From: Nigrospora sphaerica
Taxonomy: Eukaryota > Ascomycota > Sordariomycetes > Amphisphaeriales > Apiosporaceae
Assembly (NCBI GenBank): GCA_018287875.1
Contig: JAGVVL010000001.1
Coordinates: forward strand, 7,440,001 to 7,504,000
Length of the DNA stretch: 64,000 nt
Direction of reading: 5' to 3'
Part shown: piece by piece, positions 11,924-22,602 of the stretch
Layout of the letters: each line of letters starts with the position of its first letter
Position numbering within the stretch: position 1 is the stretch's first letter
Translations under genes and position numbers: made by a program
The notes under the pieces: generated by a model
The model's database searches: none
What the model saw: the letters and a program-made list of their open reading frames with translations, nothing else
What the model was told of the DNA's origin: nothing

Positions 11924-14042
11924 ATGGCTTTCAATTTCAACTGGTCGCCGCTCACCGCCGACGCCGATTTCTACCAGCGCGCACGCGACCTTTTGACGAC
12001 GGCACTGAACAAATCGCCCAAACCCCCCATCATCGTCGATGACATCCTCGTCACCGAGTTCAACCTGGGCTCCGTGCCTCCCGAGTTGGAGATCCTCGAG
12101 ATAGGAGATCTGGCCGAGGACCGGTTCCGCGGCATCTTCAAGATGTGCTACTCGGGGGATGCCTACTTGACCCTGAGGACCAAGGTCCAGGTACGTGCAA
12201 ATCCCGTTTTCCCTCCCGCCCCGCGAAATGCCGTTCCGAGGGGTTGGCCGTCAAAAGATGATGTTTCGGACATGGCTGGAAGTGTCCAACCACACCGGAG
12301 ATCTTGGCAACAGCTCGGGCGTTCGGGGGCATCCTATGCGCCGAGCTTGCACCGAGCACTCACTTCACCAGCTGGGTAAAGCGACCGGGCTTGATGTGCG
12401 GAAAAGGCCCTGGACTGAAATCCGGCCGTACCCGGCTTGTTTGTGTTGCTGCGTTTGCGACAATGAGTCACGAATTCCCGGTGCCTCAAGCCGAGCCCAC
12501 GTCCCTGGCGCTCGTTTTTTTTTTTGGCTGTTGCCGGGATGGGTGTGGAAACAACGCATCCTATCCTACTTCGGGCGCATAAAACATGCGGGAGATTGAG
12601 TCGCAGGGGTTCGCGCCCGGCGGTTTCGTCGGCAAGACGTCCCGTCAACCACTATCATAGGCTAATATACCCCGGTACAGGCAAATCCCCTGAACACCTA
12701 CTTGTATGCCAAGCCGACTTTCACATCGCCGCAGCCGTTGGCGGCTTCGGCAGGGCTCACGATCCCGCTATCCATCACCTTGTCTGAAATCAAGCTCTCC
12801 GCTACTGTGATTCTGGTCTTCTCCAAACAAAAGGGTCTTACGCTCGTCTTCCAGGATGACCCTCTCGAATCGATCAAGGTATCGTCGACTTTCGACTCGA
12901 TACAGTTTGTTCGGGATTATCTGCAAAGGACCATCGAGGGTCAGCTGCGGAACCTCATGATGGACGAACTGCCGGCCATCATCCACAGGCTCTCTCTGCG
13001 TCTCTGGTGCCCCGACCAGCTCCCACGAGAGGAAACCGACCTTCCCAAGGACAAAGACGAGGATGAGGTTGCGGTGGACCCTTTTGCGGAACCTCCGTCC
13101 GATGCCGTCGACATTCATGGTCACGTGCTTGATGCCAACGAGCTCTCGTCCTTGTCACTTGACGGTTCCGAAACGTACTCGCTCTTCTCCCAGAAGAACC
13201 TTCAACGACTGGCTGCGTTGAACGATTCGCAACGTACCCTGTCACTGTTCACCCCCGGAATCCGAGATGTTCTGGTCCGCGCCTGGTCTGGGCAGATGGA
13301 TCGCCCCGACTCGGCGCGCTTCACGCCCCTGGCCGCCCCCCACTTGATGCGGGCGCAGTCTGCCCAGAACGGCACCACCACCTACACCTTTACGGATTCG
13401 GGCAGTCTTGAAAACGGACAGCTGCCGTCCCGGCCATCGTTGGTCAGTCTGAACTCGGCCACAAACGGTCTGGCTCTCGGGGCTGGACGGAACCCGCGAT
13501 CGCGGAAAAAGAAGACACGAGTGGTGAACCTACGCCGGCCGAAGACCGGAACTGCGAATGAGACGGTCAGTGAGACGGGCGACATGGCGTCGGAAATGAC
13601 TTCGGTTGCTGGCCCTAGTTCGGAGCCTGTCATGCCCGCATCCATCTCGGAGGAACCCGGGGATGAACCGCACATCAGGTCTTCGAGTCGAGTCCGTTTC
13701 ACGCCCGTTGGCGAACAGGAGCCGCCCATTCGAGCCCCCCTAAACATGGACATCTACAAAGACGCCGCTATGGTGTCTCCCGGGCCAAGCGCCCCAGCAC
13801 GCAGCAGCCAAGTCGAGAAGCCCCTCGAGGCAGGCCTCGTGGCCGCCGCCAAAAGCCCTTTCGACCTCGATCGTAAGAGAGCTGAAGGCTCCGAGACGTC
13901 GTCGGTCATTCTCGAACACGCGTGGATCAGCAAAATGGCGGGCGAGATTGCCCGTCGGGTGTACGACGAAAAGCAGCGAAACGCTAATTTCTGGGCCGAG
14001 CGCGACGATGTCCCCCCTCCGGCCTACGAAGCGACGCCGTAG
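11924..14042 (+). CDS. MDM34: ERMES subunit Mdm34 (mitochondrial distribution and morphology)
   Basis: Outer mitochondrial membrane subunit of the ER-mitochondria encounter structure, with an SMP lipid-transfer domain. Exons are 11924-12190 and 12681-14042, giving 542 residues. The start [10 protein letters not shown] is the family N-terminus. The SMP domain spans about residues 1-200, including [17 protein letters not shown] across the splice junction, [30 protein letters not shown] and [11 protein letters not shown]. The C-terminal half is Ser/Pro-rich and disordered. The end carries a PPxY-type WW ligand (PPAY), consistent with Rsp5 ubiquitin-ligase recognition reported for yeast ERMES proteins. 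The 490-nt intron is much longer than the others in this window. Confidence 0.96.
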
Positions 14043-14990
14043 ACAAGCAAAACAGCACGCACGTCACACCCATTCCTCCCTTTTCCATATGTCGGAACAT
14101 CAGCCGCCGCGCCGCAGGGACTCGGCGGCGCCGAGTGGAGCTGGTCCCCTGCAGGACGGCGACAAGTGAATTATCTAATCTTTGCTGTGCGGTTGCACCA
14201 GCCTGGCGTTGTGGGCGAATGGGGTACTAAAACAAAAAGAAGGGCGATGCGTTTCGATTCATATTCCAGACTTGCATGGGGTTGCAGGCACGAGACCTTG
14301 CCAGCGTGACGGTGGGAATTGGGGAGTCATGATTTACGAAAACAAAAAAAGCATGCGCCGGGCTGCCGTCACTCTCTTGGACGTGCCTGCAGTTACCTCT
14401 TGCTCTATACCTTGGTGCCCCTTGAAGGGGTCTTTCTTACAGCAGCTGCGGGAAACACACGCCACACACACACACAAAGCCCAACACAAGTTGAAGGAAG
14501 CGAGAAGGGAGTTTGGATTGGGGGGAGGGGTGTTTACATTAGCAGCGCTTTATAAGTCTCCCGGAAGATTGCTGGAGGATCATCCGCGGGGACTCCGCTC
14601 AGGGCATAGAACCTTAGAGAGAACCACTCCTATTTGATATACCAGACGAACACACAGCCATCTTGACATCGATTCTCGCTTCGTGTATTTCGTGACTTAC
14701 ATAGTCGGCTTAGTCTAACCTCTCTCGTCGCCTTTCTCCTTTGCCTCACCTACCTCCCACGCCGGCTCGGGACAGGCCCCGCCCACATGATAAACAGCGA
14801 AGTGTGTGCGGCCCTGAGAGAGTAGGTGCGTCATAATGTAATAGCGCACTGGTATCGACACAGGCGGGGTACAGTTGCTGCTGGGCCAGTTTTTTGTGAT
14901 AAGGCTTGCTCGCGGTCGGCCCCCCAACATTCGAGTCGGCTGTGGCGAGGCGATAGTTGCTTTGTGGACCATGGTCCGGCGTTCCGTCCC
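14043..14990. other. Convergent 3' flank MDM34/YAF9
   Basis: This is untranslated DNA between convergent genes, with a short CA-rich stretch near 14460-14480. No supported gene is seen apart from the post-stop frame described next to YAF9. Confidence 0.5.
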
Positions 14991-15221
14991 TTAGCACTCG
15001 TCGTAGTCCGGGTCGCTTTCAGAGGAGGCGCCCGGGGTGCTTTCGGGGGTGACGTCCGGGATGATTCTGCAGAAGACGGTGGAGCCGTCAGACGACTCCG
15101 AGTCCTCGTATAACGCAAGCTTCTCAGAAGGGACATCAACGCGGAATACCGATCTGCCCTTGGCCGCCGCGATGGTTCTAGCCATCGGCCGGCCCCCTGA
15201 TTCCCACCAAACGCCGTCCTC
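14991..15221 (-). other. Open frame continuing in phase after the YAF9 stop
   Basis: After the YAF9 TAG (15222-15224), 76 sense codons continue in the same frame to a TAA at 14991. An internal ATG at 15185 would give 64 residues. The codons (GAC, GAG, GTC, GCC, TCC) look coding-like, and the translation is rich in Ser, Asp and Glu, ending DPDYDEC. It could be chance, a stop-readthrough extension, a small downstream gene or a remnant of a formerly longer YAF9. Confidence 0.3.
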
Positions 15222-16043
15222 CTAGCTGGCGTTGGCTCTCTTCAGGGCGGCCAGCTCGGCCTCCTTCGACTTTAAGACCTCGGTCATGTTGCGGATCATC
15301 TCGTGCACCTTCTCCTCTGCCTCGTTAAGCCGCTTGATCTCGAGCTGCTCCGTCTCGCGGCTGAAGGGCTGGCCGGGGCGGTTGGTCAAGGGAATCATGG
15401 CGCTGCGCTCCTTGACGTCGCCCTCCCGCGGCGGCTGGGCGGCGCCCTTGCCCTTGCCCTTGCCCTTGCCCCCAAGGGGGGCGTTCTTGTCGCGGGCGCC
15501 CGACGTCAGGATCTTGTAGAAGTCATCGTACGGTTCGTTGAACAGCTGCTCCTCATAGATCCAGGCCTTGATCTCGCCGCCGCCCTGGGCGCGCATCGTC
15601 TCCTTCTCCTCCTCGGTGCGGCCGTACGGGTGCAGACGCAGGTGGTGGTACAGGGTCTGGGGCTTCTCGCCGCTCTGGGTGGCATAGTACAGCTTGATGG
15701 TGATCTCAAACTCTCCCCAACCCGTCTCGTTGACGACGAAGCCGCGCTGCTGGCGAGCCGGAGGCTTGCCGACATTCTCCTTTTGGATGCTCTCGGCATC
15801 GAGCATGCGCATGTGATTGGGGATGGACTCGTGGAGTTTAAACTGCACGCGTCGCAGCCAATAGAAGATGTCGGTGTCCTCGACCCCCCTGACAAAGACC
15901 TGCCATGAGTGCGTGTGGTCGGCCGGCACTCCGGGGGGGCGCGGGTTGTCGGTGTCGTTGAAGGGCTTGGCCGTGGTGCCGTAGACGAAGGGCCGGTAGA
16001 TCTGGACGCCCTTGACTCGCTTTCCAGCATTGACGGGCGCCAT
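15222..16043 (-). CDS. YAF9: YEATS-domain protein Yaf9
   Basis: Subunit shared by the SWR1 (H2A.Z exchange) and NuA4 (histone acetylation) complexes; its YEATS domain reads acylated histone lysines. Single exon, 273 residues from the chosen ATG at 16043, which gives the family start MAPVNAGKRVKGVQIYRP. An upstream in-frame ATG at 16106 would add 21 unconserved residues. The YEATS domain (about 8-150) shows HTHSWQVFVRG, the GWGEFEI segment and LYHHLRLHPYG. A Gly/Lys repeat linker (about 195-205) is followed by a C-terminal coiled coil (about 225-270) that contacts partner subunits. The reading frame stays open after the stop codon. Confidence 0.95.
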   Translation of the reverse strand: MAPVNAGKRVKGVQIYRPFVYGTTAKPFNDTDNPRPPGVPADHTHSWQVFVRGVEDTDIFYWLRRVQFKLHESIPNHMRMLDAESIQKENVGKPPARQQRGFVVNETGWGEFEITIKLYYATQSGEKPQTLYHHLRLHPYGRTEEEKETMRAQGGGEIKAWIYEEQLFNEPYDDFYKILTSGARDKNAPLGGKGKGKGKGAAQPPREGDVKERSAMIPLTNRPGQPFSRETEQLEIKRLNEAEEKVHEMIRNMTEVLKSKEAELAALKRANAS

Positions 16044-16746
16044 GGTGATGTTTGGGGGGACGTCGCGATCTCGGCTCTGGCTTCTATCTACCGTCGATGA
16101 GGGCAAACGGGTAGGACGCTGACGACGGCGACGGCCATCAGGCTTTTTGACGACACACCCACCAGCGAGGTTCCTCCCTCCAGCCTTTTTTACCTCGTAT
16201 CAGGTGCGTTGGATGCCAAAGAAGGTGGGCGCGCAACTTCCCGGGTCGGATGGCCTGCGTGCTTGGTGGCATGAAGACGGCAAGTGCCTGTCTCGGCCGC
16301 AAATGGACGGACAAACCATCATCATCGGCACTGGCCTTTTTCTGCTAGGCTGCTGCTGTTCAGACCAGGAAAGCTGTCGAGGTGGGGCTAGGAAGCTGGT
16401 GCGGGCCAGTACCTTCCATCCACCATCCCACCTGCACTTCGACTATCTAAGTTGTACTTAGGTACATGTGCTTTGTGTACCTATCGACGATGACATGCAC
16501 GACTTTTGATTGGACTCTTGGATCGATTTTGGCCAGCATCTAAACCGCCGGTCCATTCTCTCTCATTATCCGCTCCATAACCTACCCGGTTCTTACGTGT
16601 ACCGATATCACTCAAGAAGTACGACATAATTCATGTGTGTTGTGCCGGACTGGCGCTTTACGAGCAACGTCGTGTCTGGTAACCAAGCCGAGTCCAGAGT
16701 CCAAGCCTGATCGTTCGACTGCAGCCTTCTTCCAACGGCCTTCATC
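16044..16746. promoter_or_regulatory. Divergent promoter region YAF9/COQ11
   Basis: About 700 bp separate divergent start codons. I see no distinctive operator or TATA element, and the short open frames are unsupported. Confidence 0.45.
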
Positions 16747-17675
16747 ATGTCGGCGAAACGCATCGTCGTCTGTGGCGGAAACGGCTTTCTGGGTTCCCGG
16801 ATCTGCAAGTACGCCATCGCCCGGGGCTGGCAAGTGACCTCGATCAGGTATAATGTGCTATATATCCTCCGCCTTCCAAGTTTGCGTGGCTAATACTCGG
16901 TGTCAGCCGGTCCGGGGAGCCGAAATGGAACGCTGTCACCTCGTCGGCAACACCGCCGCCGTGGGCTCATAAGGTGACCTGGGAGCGGGCCGACATCCTG
17001 CGCCCTACCACCTACGCCCCGCTTCTCAAGGGGGCCGACTTTGTCGTCCACAGCATGGGCATCTTGCTGGAAGCCGACTACAAGGGCGTGCTCCGGGGCC
17101 AGGAATCGCCCATCTCCGGCCTGCAAAAGGCCTTCTCTTCGGGCCGGCAACCCGGCAACCCGCTGGAGCGCAATGTCAAGGAGAGCGACGACATCCGGCC
17201 CCCCGAGACCAAGGATCAGCTGACGTACGAGAACATGAACCGCGACAGCGCCATCATGTTGGCCAAGGAGGCTGACCAGGAAGAAGCGAAGGCCTTCGTC
17301 TACATCTCGGCGGCCGCCGGCGCCCCGGTGCTGCCTGCGCGCTACATCACGACTAAGAGGGAGGCCGAGGACACCATCGCCAGCCGTTTCCCACGCATGC
17401 GCGGCCTCTTCTTCCGCCCGCCCTTTCTGTACGATTCTTCACGACCCATCACCATGGGCATGGCTGCCATGACGGGGGCCAGCGCTTTGTTCAACAACAT
17501 CACGGGTGGTGTCCTCGGTGGTTTCATGGGCGCAGCCGGGGTGAAGCCGCTGAAGGTGGACGTCGTCGCCGAAGCCGTTGTTGAAGCACTCAGTGAAGAG
17601 TCGGTGCGTGGGCCCATCGAGGTGCCCGAAATTGAGAAGCTGGCGGAAAAGGCATGGCGCAAGGGTATGCTGTGA
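16747..17675 (+). CDS. COQ11: Coq11-like NAD(P)-binding epimerase-family protein, mitochondrial
   Basis: Atypical short-chain dehydrogenase/epimerase-fold protein similar to yeast Coq11 (YLR290C), a component of the coenzyme Q synthome. Exons are 16747-16847 and 16907-17675; the 59-nt intron joins TSI-SRSGEPKW in frame, giving 289 residues. The Rossmann motif is VVCGGNGFLGSRIC (7-20). Family-typical stretches include FVVHSMGILLEADYKGVLRG, YENMNRDSAIMLAKEA, FVYISAAAG and RYITTKREAE, the last two replacing the YxxxK region. A short hydrophobic segment lies near MAAMTGASALF. There is no strong presequence beyond a basic N-terminus. The assignment to Coq11 rather than another atypical SDR rests on remembered family pattern. 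Confidence 0.85.
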
Positions 17676-17855
17676 CTGGGGGCCGTGTCTTTGCTGTCGC
17701 GCCGTCACGCCGAAACGGAGAAAATGTATATTGATGCACCTCCAACTGCCAAAGCACCACACCGCCCATCTCAACGAAGGTAGAAAAGACGTTGACACCA
17801 AAGCCATGCCAGCACTTGGCAGCACTCCTCTCTGCTCCAAGACGGTAGAGGATGC

Positions 17856-18833
17856 TCATATCATGGTACCTCGCTCGAAACTGTCCCGAATCTCGGCCGT
17901 GTATTTGTTGTAGAAGCGGTCTAGCTTCTGGTTGAACTGCTTGTTCTTCTCGTTGATGTACGTGACATCACCGTCGTCTCCGTTCTGCGCCATACGCTCT
18001 CGCCTCTTCTTCAGTCTGTTTTCTTCGGCCTTCTTCATGTCGTCCACTAAACGGTCCACGGCCGCCTTGTCGGGCTTGTTGTTGATAAACGTGGTTGAAT
18101 CGGCTGTCGAGTAGAAGGTGCCGTCCCTGTCGACGGCAATCATCTCGCCATCCTCGGTCTCCACAATGTCCAGGCCGCCCGACGCGGCCGCCTTCTCGAT
18201 GGCCGCCATCTTATCGCGCTCGTATTTTTCCATGTCGGCGGGCAGGTGCCGCAGCTGTCGTTTGTAGATTTTGTTGCTTTCGGCACGGAAATCCTGGAAG
18301 GCGTTATTGTCGCGCGCGGCCGCCTTCTTCTTGACGCGCTTGTCCCAGCGTTCGCTCTCCTCCGCCGTCCAGTCCCAGGCGCGTTTGCGCTCAAAGTCGT
18401 CGCCCGCTTCTTCGGTTTCCGCTTTTAGCAACTTGTGCGCGGCGATGTCGCGCTTTCGGTGGATGGCTACCAGGGCCGAAGGGTCCGAGGCAAGGCGCTG
18501 CGATTCCTTGGTCGCTTCGTTCAGGTTTTGGGTGGACGAGTGTTTCGCCCGTGCCTGTAACGCACGGAAACGGGCCATCCGATCCTCGGGTTGGGAGGAC
18601 GTCGTCGCTTGGGGGGTCGCGGTCGAGGCCGAGGGCTCGGGCACTGCAGCCGTATCAGCAGCCGGCTCAGCGGCCGTCTCAACAGCCAGCTCAGCAGCCG
18701 GCTCAGAAATCAAGGTTCCTTGTTTGTTTGCGACGTCTTGCGTTGGGCTTGGTGACGTAGGCGTCGCGGCTTCGGCCTTTGCTTCAACCGCCTTGGCGGC
18801 AGTGGCCGTCTTCCTCTTCTTTGCGGGAGGCAT
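17856..18833 (-). CDS. SYF2: Pre-mRNA-splicing factor SYF2
   Basis: Component of the Prp19-associated (NTC) splicing complex. Single exon, 325 residues. The first 90 residues are Ala/Glu/Pro/Ser-rich with a basic KKRK nuclear signal at 5-8. The conserved SYF2 domain covers the rest: RFRALQARAKHSSTQNL, RKRAWDWTAEESERWDKR, FQDFRAESNKIYKRQL, and the C-terminal block with DRDGTFYSTADSTTFINNKP and NEKNKQFNQKLDRFYNKYT. Its stop lies 180 bp from the convergent COQ11-like stop, so the 3' untranslated regions may overlap. Confidence 0.95.
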   Translation of the reverse strand: MPPAKKRKTATAAKAVEAKAEAATPTSPSPTQDVANKQGTLISEPAAELAVETAAEPAADTAAVPEPSASTATPQATTSSQPEDRMARFRALQARAKHSSTQNLNEATKESQRLASDPSALVAIHRKRDIAAHKLLKAETEEAGDDFERKRAWDWTAEESERWDKRVKKKAAARDNNAFQDFRAESNKIYKRQLRHLPADMEKYERDKMAAIEKAAASGGLDIVETEDGEMIAVDRDGTFYSTADSTTFINNKPDKAAVDRLVDDMKKAEENRLKKRRERMAQNGDDGDVTYINEKNKQFNQKLDRFYNKYTAEIRDSFERGTMI

Positions 18834-19566
18834 TATCTGCGGCCGACGAGGCAGGCCTTGGAGGGTGAATGATACTGGTGGACGTAATGGTGTAGTTTGC
18901 GGGAGGTTGCTAGCACGTTGTTCTGGAGAAGCAGGCTGGGGTGGGCAGCCGTGTAGGATGGATGTTTGGACGAAGTACGAAGAGGGAAAGGACGAAAAGG
19001 AACTATTAGTTTACCACTGTCATACTGAAGGTACATAAGTACACAATGTACATATGTATGCTGTACGTGCAGCTGCGCACAGCTGTGCATGATATGCATA
19101 CATACATATACAGTACGTATGTAGGTAAGTAAGTGTCTGATAAATTGCATAAACTCTTCCATGGTCTTATGCACTGCCGCCTAGAATATGCACATTGTCC
19201 CCCAGGCCTCGGGTAGGCCGGGTGCCCAGATTCCCCTGCGGCGCTAGTTGTTGGGCTGCGATCTCCCCACAGGGGCCTTCTACAACTCCATGAACTTGGA
19301 CGTAGATGTGTTCAATCGTACTTCCTATTGGATAAGTATGCCTGTTCTACTACCCGCCAACCCGCCGCCTGTGGAAACTCTCTAGCACCATCTGTTCAAG
19401 AGTTCCCGCCATTCCAATTCTCCACCTGGGGTTATCCCTCATGAGTGCACCCATTCGACTCCATACCACCAGACTATTTTCACGGCCAGCCCATCTTCAC
19501 CACCGGTGTTCTTTCTCTCAAAAGCTGCGGGGTGACCAATGAAGGTCGAACTTGCCTTTCCTAGAG
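18834..19566. promoter_or_regulatory. Divergent promoter region with imperfect palindrome
   Basis: This interval lies between SYF2 and the rightward unknown gene. It holds an AT-rich imperfect inverted repeat centred near 19078 (arms rich in GTACATATGTATGC-like sequence around CAGCTGCGCACAGCTG) and a run of ATAC/GTAC steps to about 19130. No gene is seen. Confidence 0.5.
19046..19124. repeat. Imperfect inverted repeat
   Basis: The central CAGCTG-CGCA-CAGCTG is a perfect inverted pair. The outer arms carry matching CATATGTATGC and GCATACATACATATA stretches with small gaps, so the DNA could form a hairpin or hold paired protein sites. It lies about 220 bp upstream of SYF2. Confidence 0.55.
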
Positions 19567-21249
19567 ATGCAGCCTTTGCGCGGCCCCTGGGCGCTCCGCC
19601 AGTTTCAAACAAAGACGCTGTCATGGCTAGGCTACTGGCGTGCTGCCTCAGGTTACACGATGCCTCGTAGGAAGCGCCGAATCCTGTGGCCACGCCGGCG
19701 TCCCGTCGTCTCTGCTGACGCGGAGCGAAAGCGCCTTCCCTTGTACGAACTTTCTGGGTTGGTGCTCGATCTGGACGCCGAAGATTGCAATAATGTCCGC
19801 AGCTTCGATCCCAGTATCGACGGCGAGCTCGAGACGCTGAAGCAAGCACGACAACGGGAGGAAGCATCGGTCACGGAGCGGGCTGCCCTATTCGAGCTGA
19901 ATCACGAGCGCGACGAGCAGGCCTATGAAACTCTTCGTAAGCTCCCTTTTAGCCCATGGCACATCACCGATGTCGACATCCTCTCTACTGTGCTGGGGGG
20001 CTCGGAACCCAGGAACTCCGACGGTGCGCCGAAAAAACTGCGCCATCTCTCCCCCAATGAGCTCCTAGCGGCTATCTACGATATGAACGGCATCCCTAAG
20101 CTGGCTCGGGACAATACGTCGGGGGTCGTCTCCTACATGCTGCACCGCCAAAAGTTTGTCGGTCTCCCAGACTCCCCCCGAGCCAAGCGTGAAAAGCTCG
20201 AGAAGGCCCTCGCCTCCTTCGATGATTTCTGGGAGGTTCAGAGGTTTCTTCTGCAGTTGATGAAGACGCCCCATGGCTGCTTTCTTGCTTCCCGGCTCAG
20301 TCGTACGCTGAGCCTGACGTTACGTCCATGGGCCGCCAGAGCAAACCCCCAAGAGGCGGCCGACATTCTTGCATTGGCAAACAACGTCTCGTCCACCATT
20401 GCCTCCATGGGACTGGCCACAGACGCAATCTTCACGGGGCTTGGTCTTTCTCTGGCCATGAAGTGCGCCGCTTTCCCCGCTGCTCGCATGTACCTAGGAA
20501 GTGGTTTCAAGAGCGGCCAGTGGGACATGCCAGAAACGCAGTTCGACCTGGACGCGAGTCTTGGTCAGCTCCTGTGGCTATTGTCATCACACCACCGTTA
20601 TACCAATGACTCCGGCCTTGCAATGCCACAGCAAATCCAGGCTGCGCGCCTTGCCGCGTACGGTCTGCTCACAGGGTACCATGTTGGAGGGCAGCAAACG
20701 GGACACTGCTACCGATCAACATTTCCCAGCGGGCCGTCTCGAGTCGTGGCCTGTTGGAAGCACTACCTGCATGTCCTCGGCGAACTGGGTGCATTCCGGA
20801 CACTATGGCACGAGTACCAGGCTATCTTGCGGGCACAAAACAAAGTCCATCGATCCGCCGTGTTAACACTACACTGGTTTCACTCTGCCATTCTTCGAGC
20901 CGTGCGAAATATTCACAGTGGCCGCATCCGCTTAGAAGGCGCGAACCTTGCGGAAGCCTCGGGTGACTATGCAACAGACTGCGAACTCGATTTGCGGACA
21001 ATTATGCTGTCATCCGAAAACACTGCCCTACTGAGAGATGACGGTCGTGCGAACATCGCACGGGGCCCCCTTCACGACGCCACTCAGCCGGGGGCGCTCG
21101 CGGGCCTGTATAGCTTCGAAGAACAGCCCAAGGAGGAAGCTGTTGAGACTGCAATTCGTGAATTCTTCGGCCAACCAAACCTCCAACAGGCCATGACTAT
21201 ACTGCACCACATCCTCTTTCCCGAACCCCCTCCTGGAGCGACGGGTTGA
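19567..21249 (+). CDS. Unrecognised conserved-looking protein, possibly mitochondrial helical-repeat
   Basis: Single exon of 560 residues starting at the first ATG (19567); the frame is open slightly upstream but without ATG. I do not recognise a named family. The N-terminus is basic with almost no acidic residues over the first 45 positions (RQFQTKTLSWLGYWR, then MPRRKRRILWPRRR), which could be a mitochondrial presequence. The rest is mainly amphipathic helix-forming sequence with alternating hydrophobic blocks (for example MGLATDAIFTGLGLSLAMKCAAFPAARMYL and QAARLAAYGLLTGYHVGG), reminiscent of helical-hairpin organelle RNA-binding proteins, without a clear PPR consensus. Codon composition and length make a real gene very likely; function is not assigned. 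Confidence 0.75.
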   Translation: MQPLRGPWALRQFQTKTLSWLGYWRAASGYTMPRRKRRILWPRRRPVVSADAERKRLPLYELSGLVLDLDAEDCNNVRSFDPSIDGELETLKQARQREEASVTERAALFELNHERDEQAYETLRKLPFSPWHITDVDILSTVLGGSEPRNSDGAPKKLRHLSPNELLAAIYDMNGIPKLARDNTSGVVSYMLHRQKFVGLPDSPRAKREKLEKALASFDDFWEVQRFLLQLMKTPHGCFLASRLSRTLSLTLRPWAARANPQEAADILALANNVSSTIASMGLATDAIFTGLGLSLAMKCAAFPAARMYLGSGFKSGQWDMPETQFDLDASLGQLLWLLSSHHRYTNDSGLAMPQQIQAARLAAYGLLTGYHVGGQQTGHCYRSTFPSGPSRVVACWKHYLHVLGELGAFRTLWHEYQAILRAQNKVHRSAVLTLHWFHSAILRAVRNIHSGRIRLEGANLAEASGDYATDCELDLRTIMLSSENTALLRDDGRANIARGPLHDATQPGALAGLYSFEEQPKEEAVETAIREFFGQPNLQQAMTILHHILFPEPPPGATG

Positions 21250-22602
21250 AGTATGCAGAATGGTAAGGGGGTCATGTTCGTCCGATATCACCAGCGGTCT
21301 GCGGGATTGCGGTGGCGTTCCAGACGTTCTCAGCTCCTTCTCCCCTGGCGCCGCTCGCAGGTTCAGCTAGGCAAGCCAGGCCGGCTCCCTGCCGCCGTCT
21401 TTGGACACGGCGCGAAACAAGACTGACGGATGCGTTGTCTGCCGCAGGCCCGGTAGTGGCTGAAAAGGACCCTGGACCCCCAGCCTGCCGAGTTCCCGCG
21501 GCGAGACAATACGACGCAAGCACGCGGAGAGCGGGCGGTGAATCAGGTAAACCTACTTGCGATCCCCATAACTCAATTCCCTAAACTTTAATCATGATGT
21601 CTCCCACCCGTCCCGCCGTCCGGTACATGGAAGTGCACGGATTTCCAGCCAACGCCCACGCAGCCGGGCCAGCAGCCCCGGGAGCGCTCCCAAGACTGCC
21701 GGGATTCGCGTCCTATCCGTCTGAGGTGCCTGCAGTGCCCACCCGGGAGCGGCCACTGAGGGCACACACTACTGCAGCGGTCGTCAGCCAGCTGTTGGGA
21801 GCGGAGGGCTGAGGCTGGTGTCGGCCTAATGCAGCGCCGCCGTCTCCCATTGGTTTCGCTCCGAAGTATGTAAAGAGCCAGCAGCTCGTATGCGCTAGAC
21901 CGGCCGCTGCTAGCCCGGCGGGCAGGCTGGCTGGCTCGTTCCCGATAGCTTGTCTCCCCATGACGGCAGCATGATTTGTTAGTCGCCCGATGACACGCGC
22001 AACCGCTGCAGCTACTACGGCCAGAAAGGTCGCTGGGCCTCCTGTGCGACCTGGCACCGCACGGCTCGCTGGCGTCGCCCAGATGGCCAAGGCAATGGTC
22101 TGCCCATGTTTCCCCTCCCCGCGGCGTTGCGGGATTCTGGCTCGTGTGTCACAGTCCGGGTGCTTGCGCGAATCACGGCCGAGCCTGCTGCATCTAGAGG
22201 CGTAGGCGCGAGCTTGGAGGCGGAACGCCTCATCGGCCTCCGCCAGTCAATTAGCCAGCCGATGCAGGCCAGAAGAAGAACGGGCCCAGACGGTTGACCT
22301 CCTCAGTGCCTGGCGGGAACGAGGACGACGGCCTGCACCCGGAAGCTGACACCAGCCGCCCGCTCGTCGTCGTCGTCGTCCGTCCGCTCTTCGGGCCCAA
22401 CACATTGCTGACAGCCAGTGCTGCCTTCTCGCCCCTCAGCCACCGCCGCCCATTCCCTCACTTCTTCCTGCTCGGAGGGACTGACCGCTACATGTAAAGA
22501 CGTTGCCCCTTTTCCCCGTGTCTCTCCCATCTCCTCGCTTCGTGGCCGCTTTGCCTGGAACCGTGCAAGTCGTCGAGCGCGGCGCAATCCGCCGTGGTCA
22601 CC
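21250..22602. other. Intergenic, Kelch-protein promoter
   Basis: About 1.35 kb without a recognisable gene. It contains an Arg/Pro/Ala-type open frame on the plus strand (21594-21812) that I regard as chance, and a short (GTC)n run near 22365-22380. Confidence 0.5.

Noticed and set aside
19552..19566. Upstream TTG start for the 560-residue protein
   Set aside because: An ATG lies 15 nt downstream in the same frame and no conserved sequence is lost by using it.
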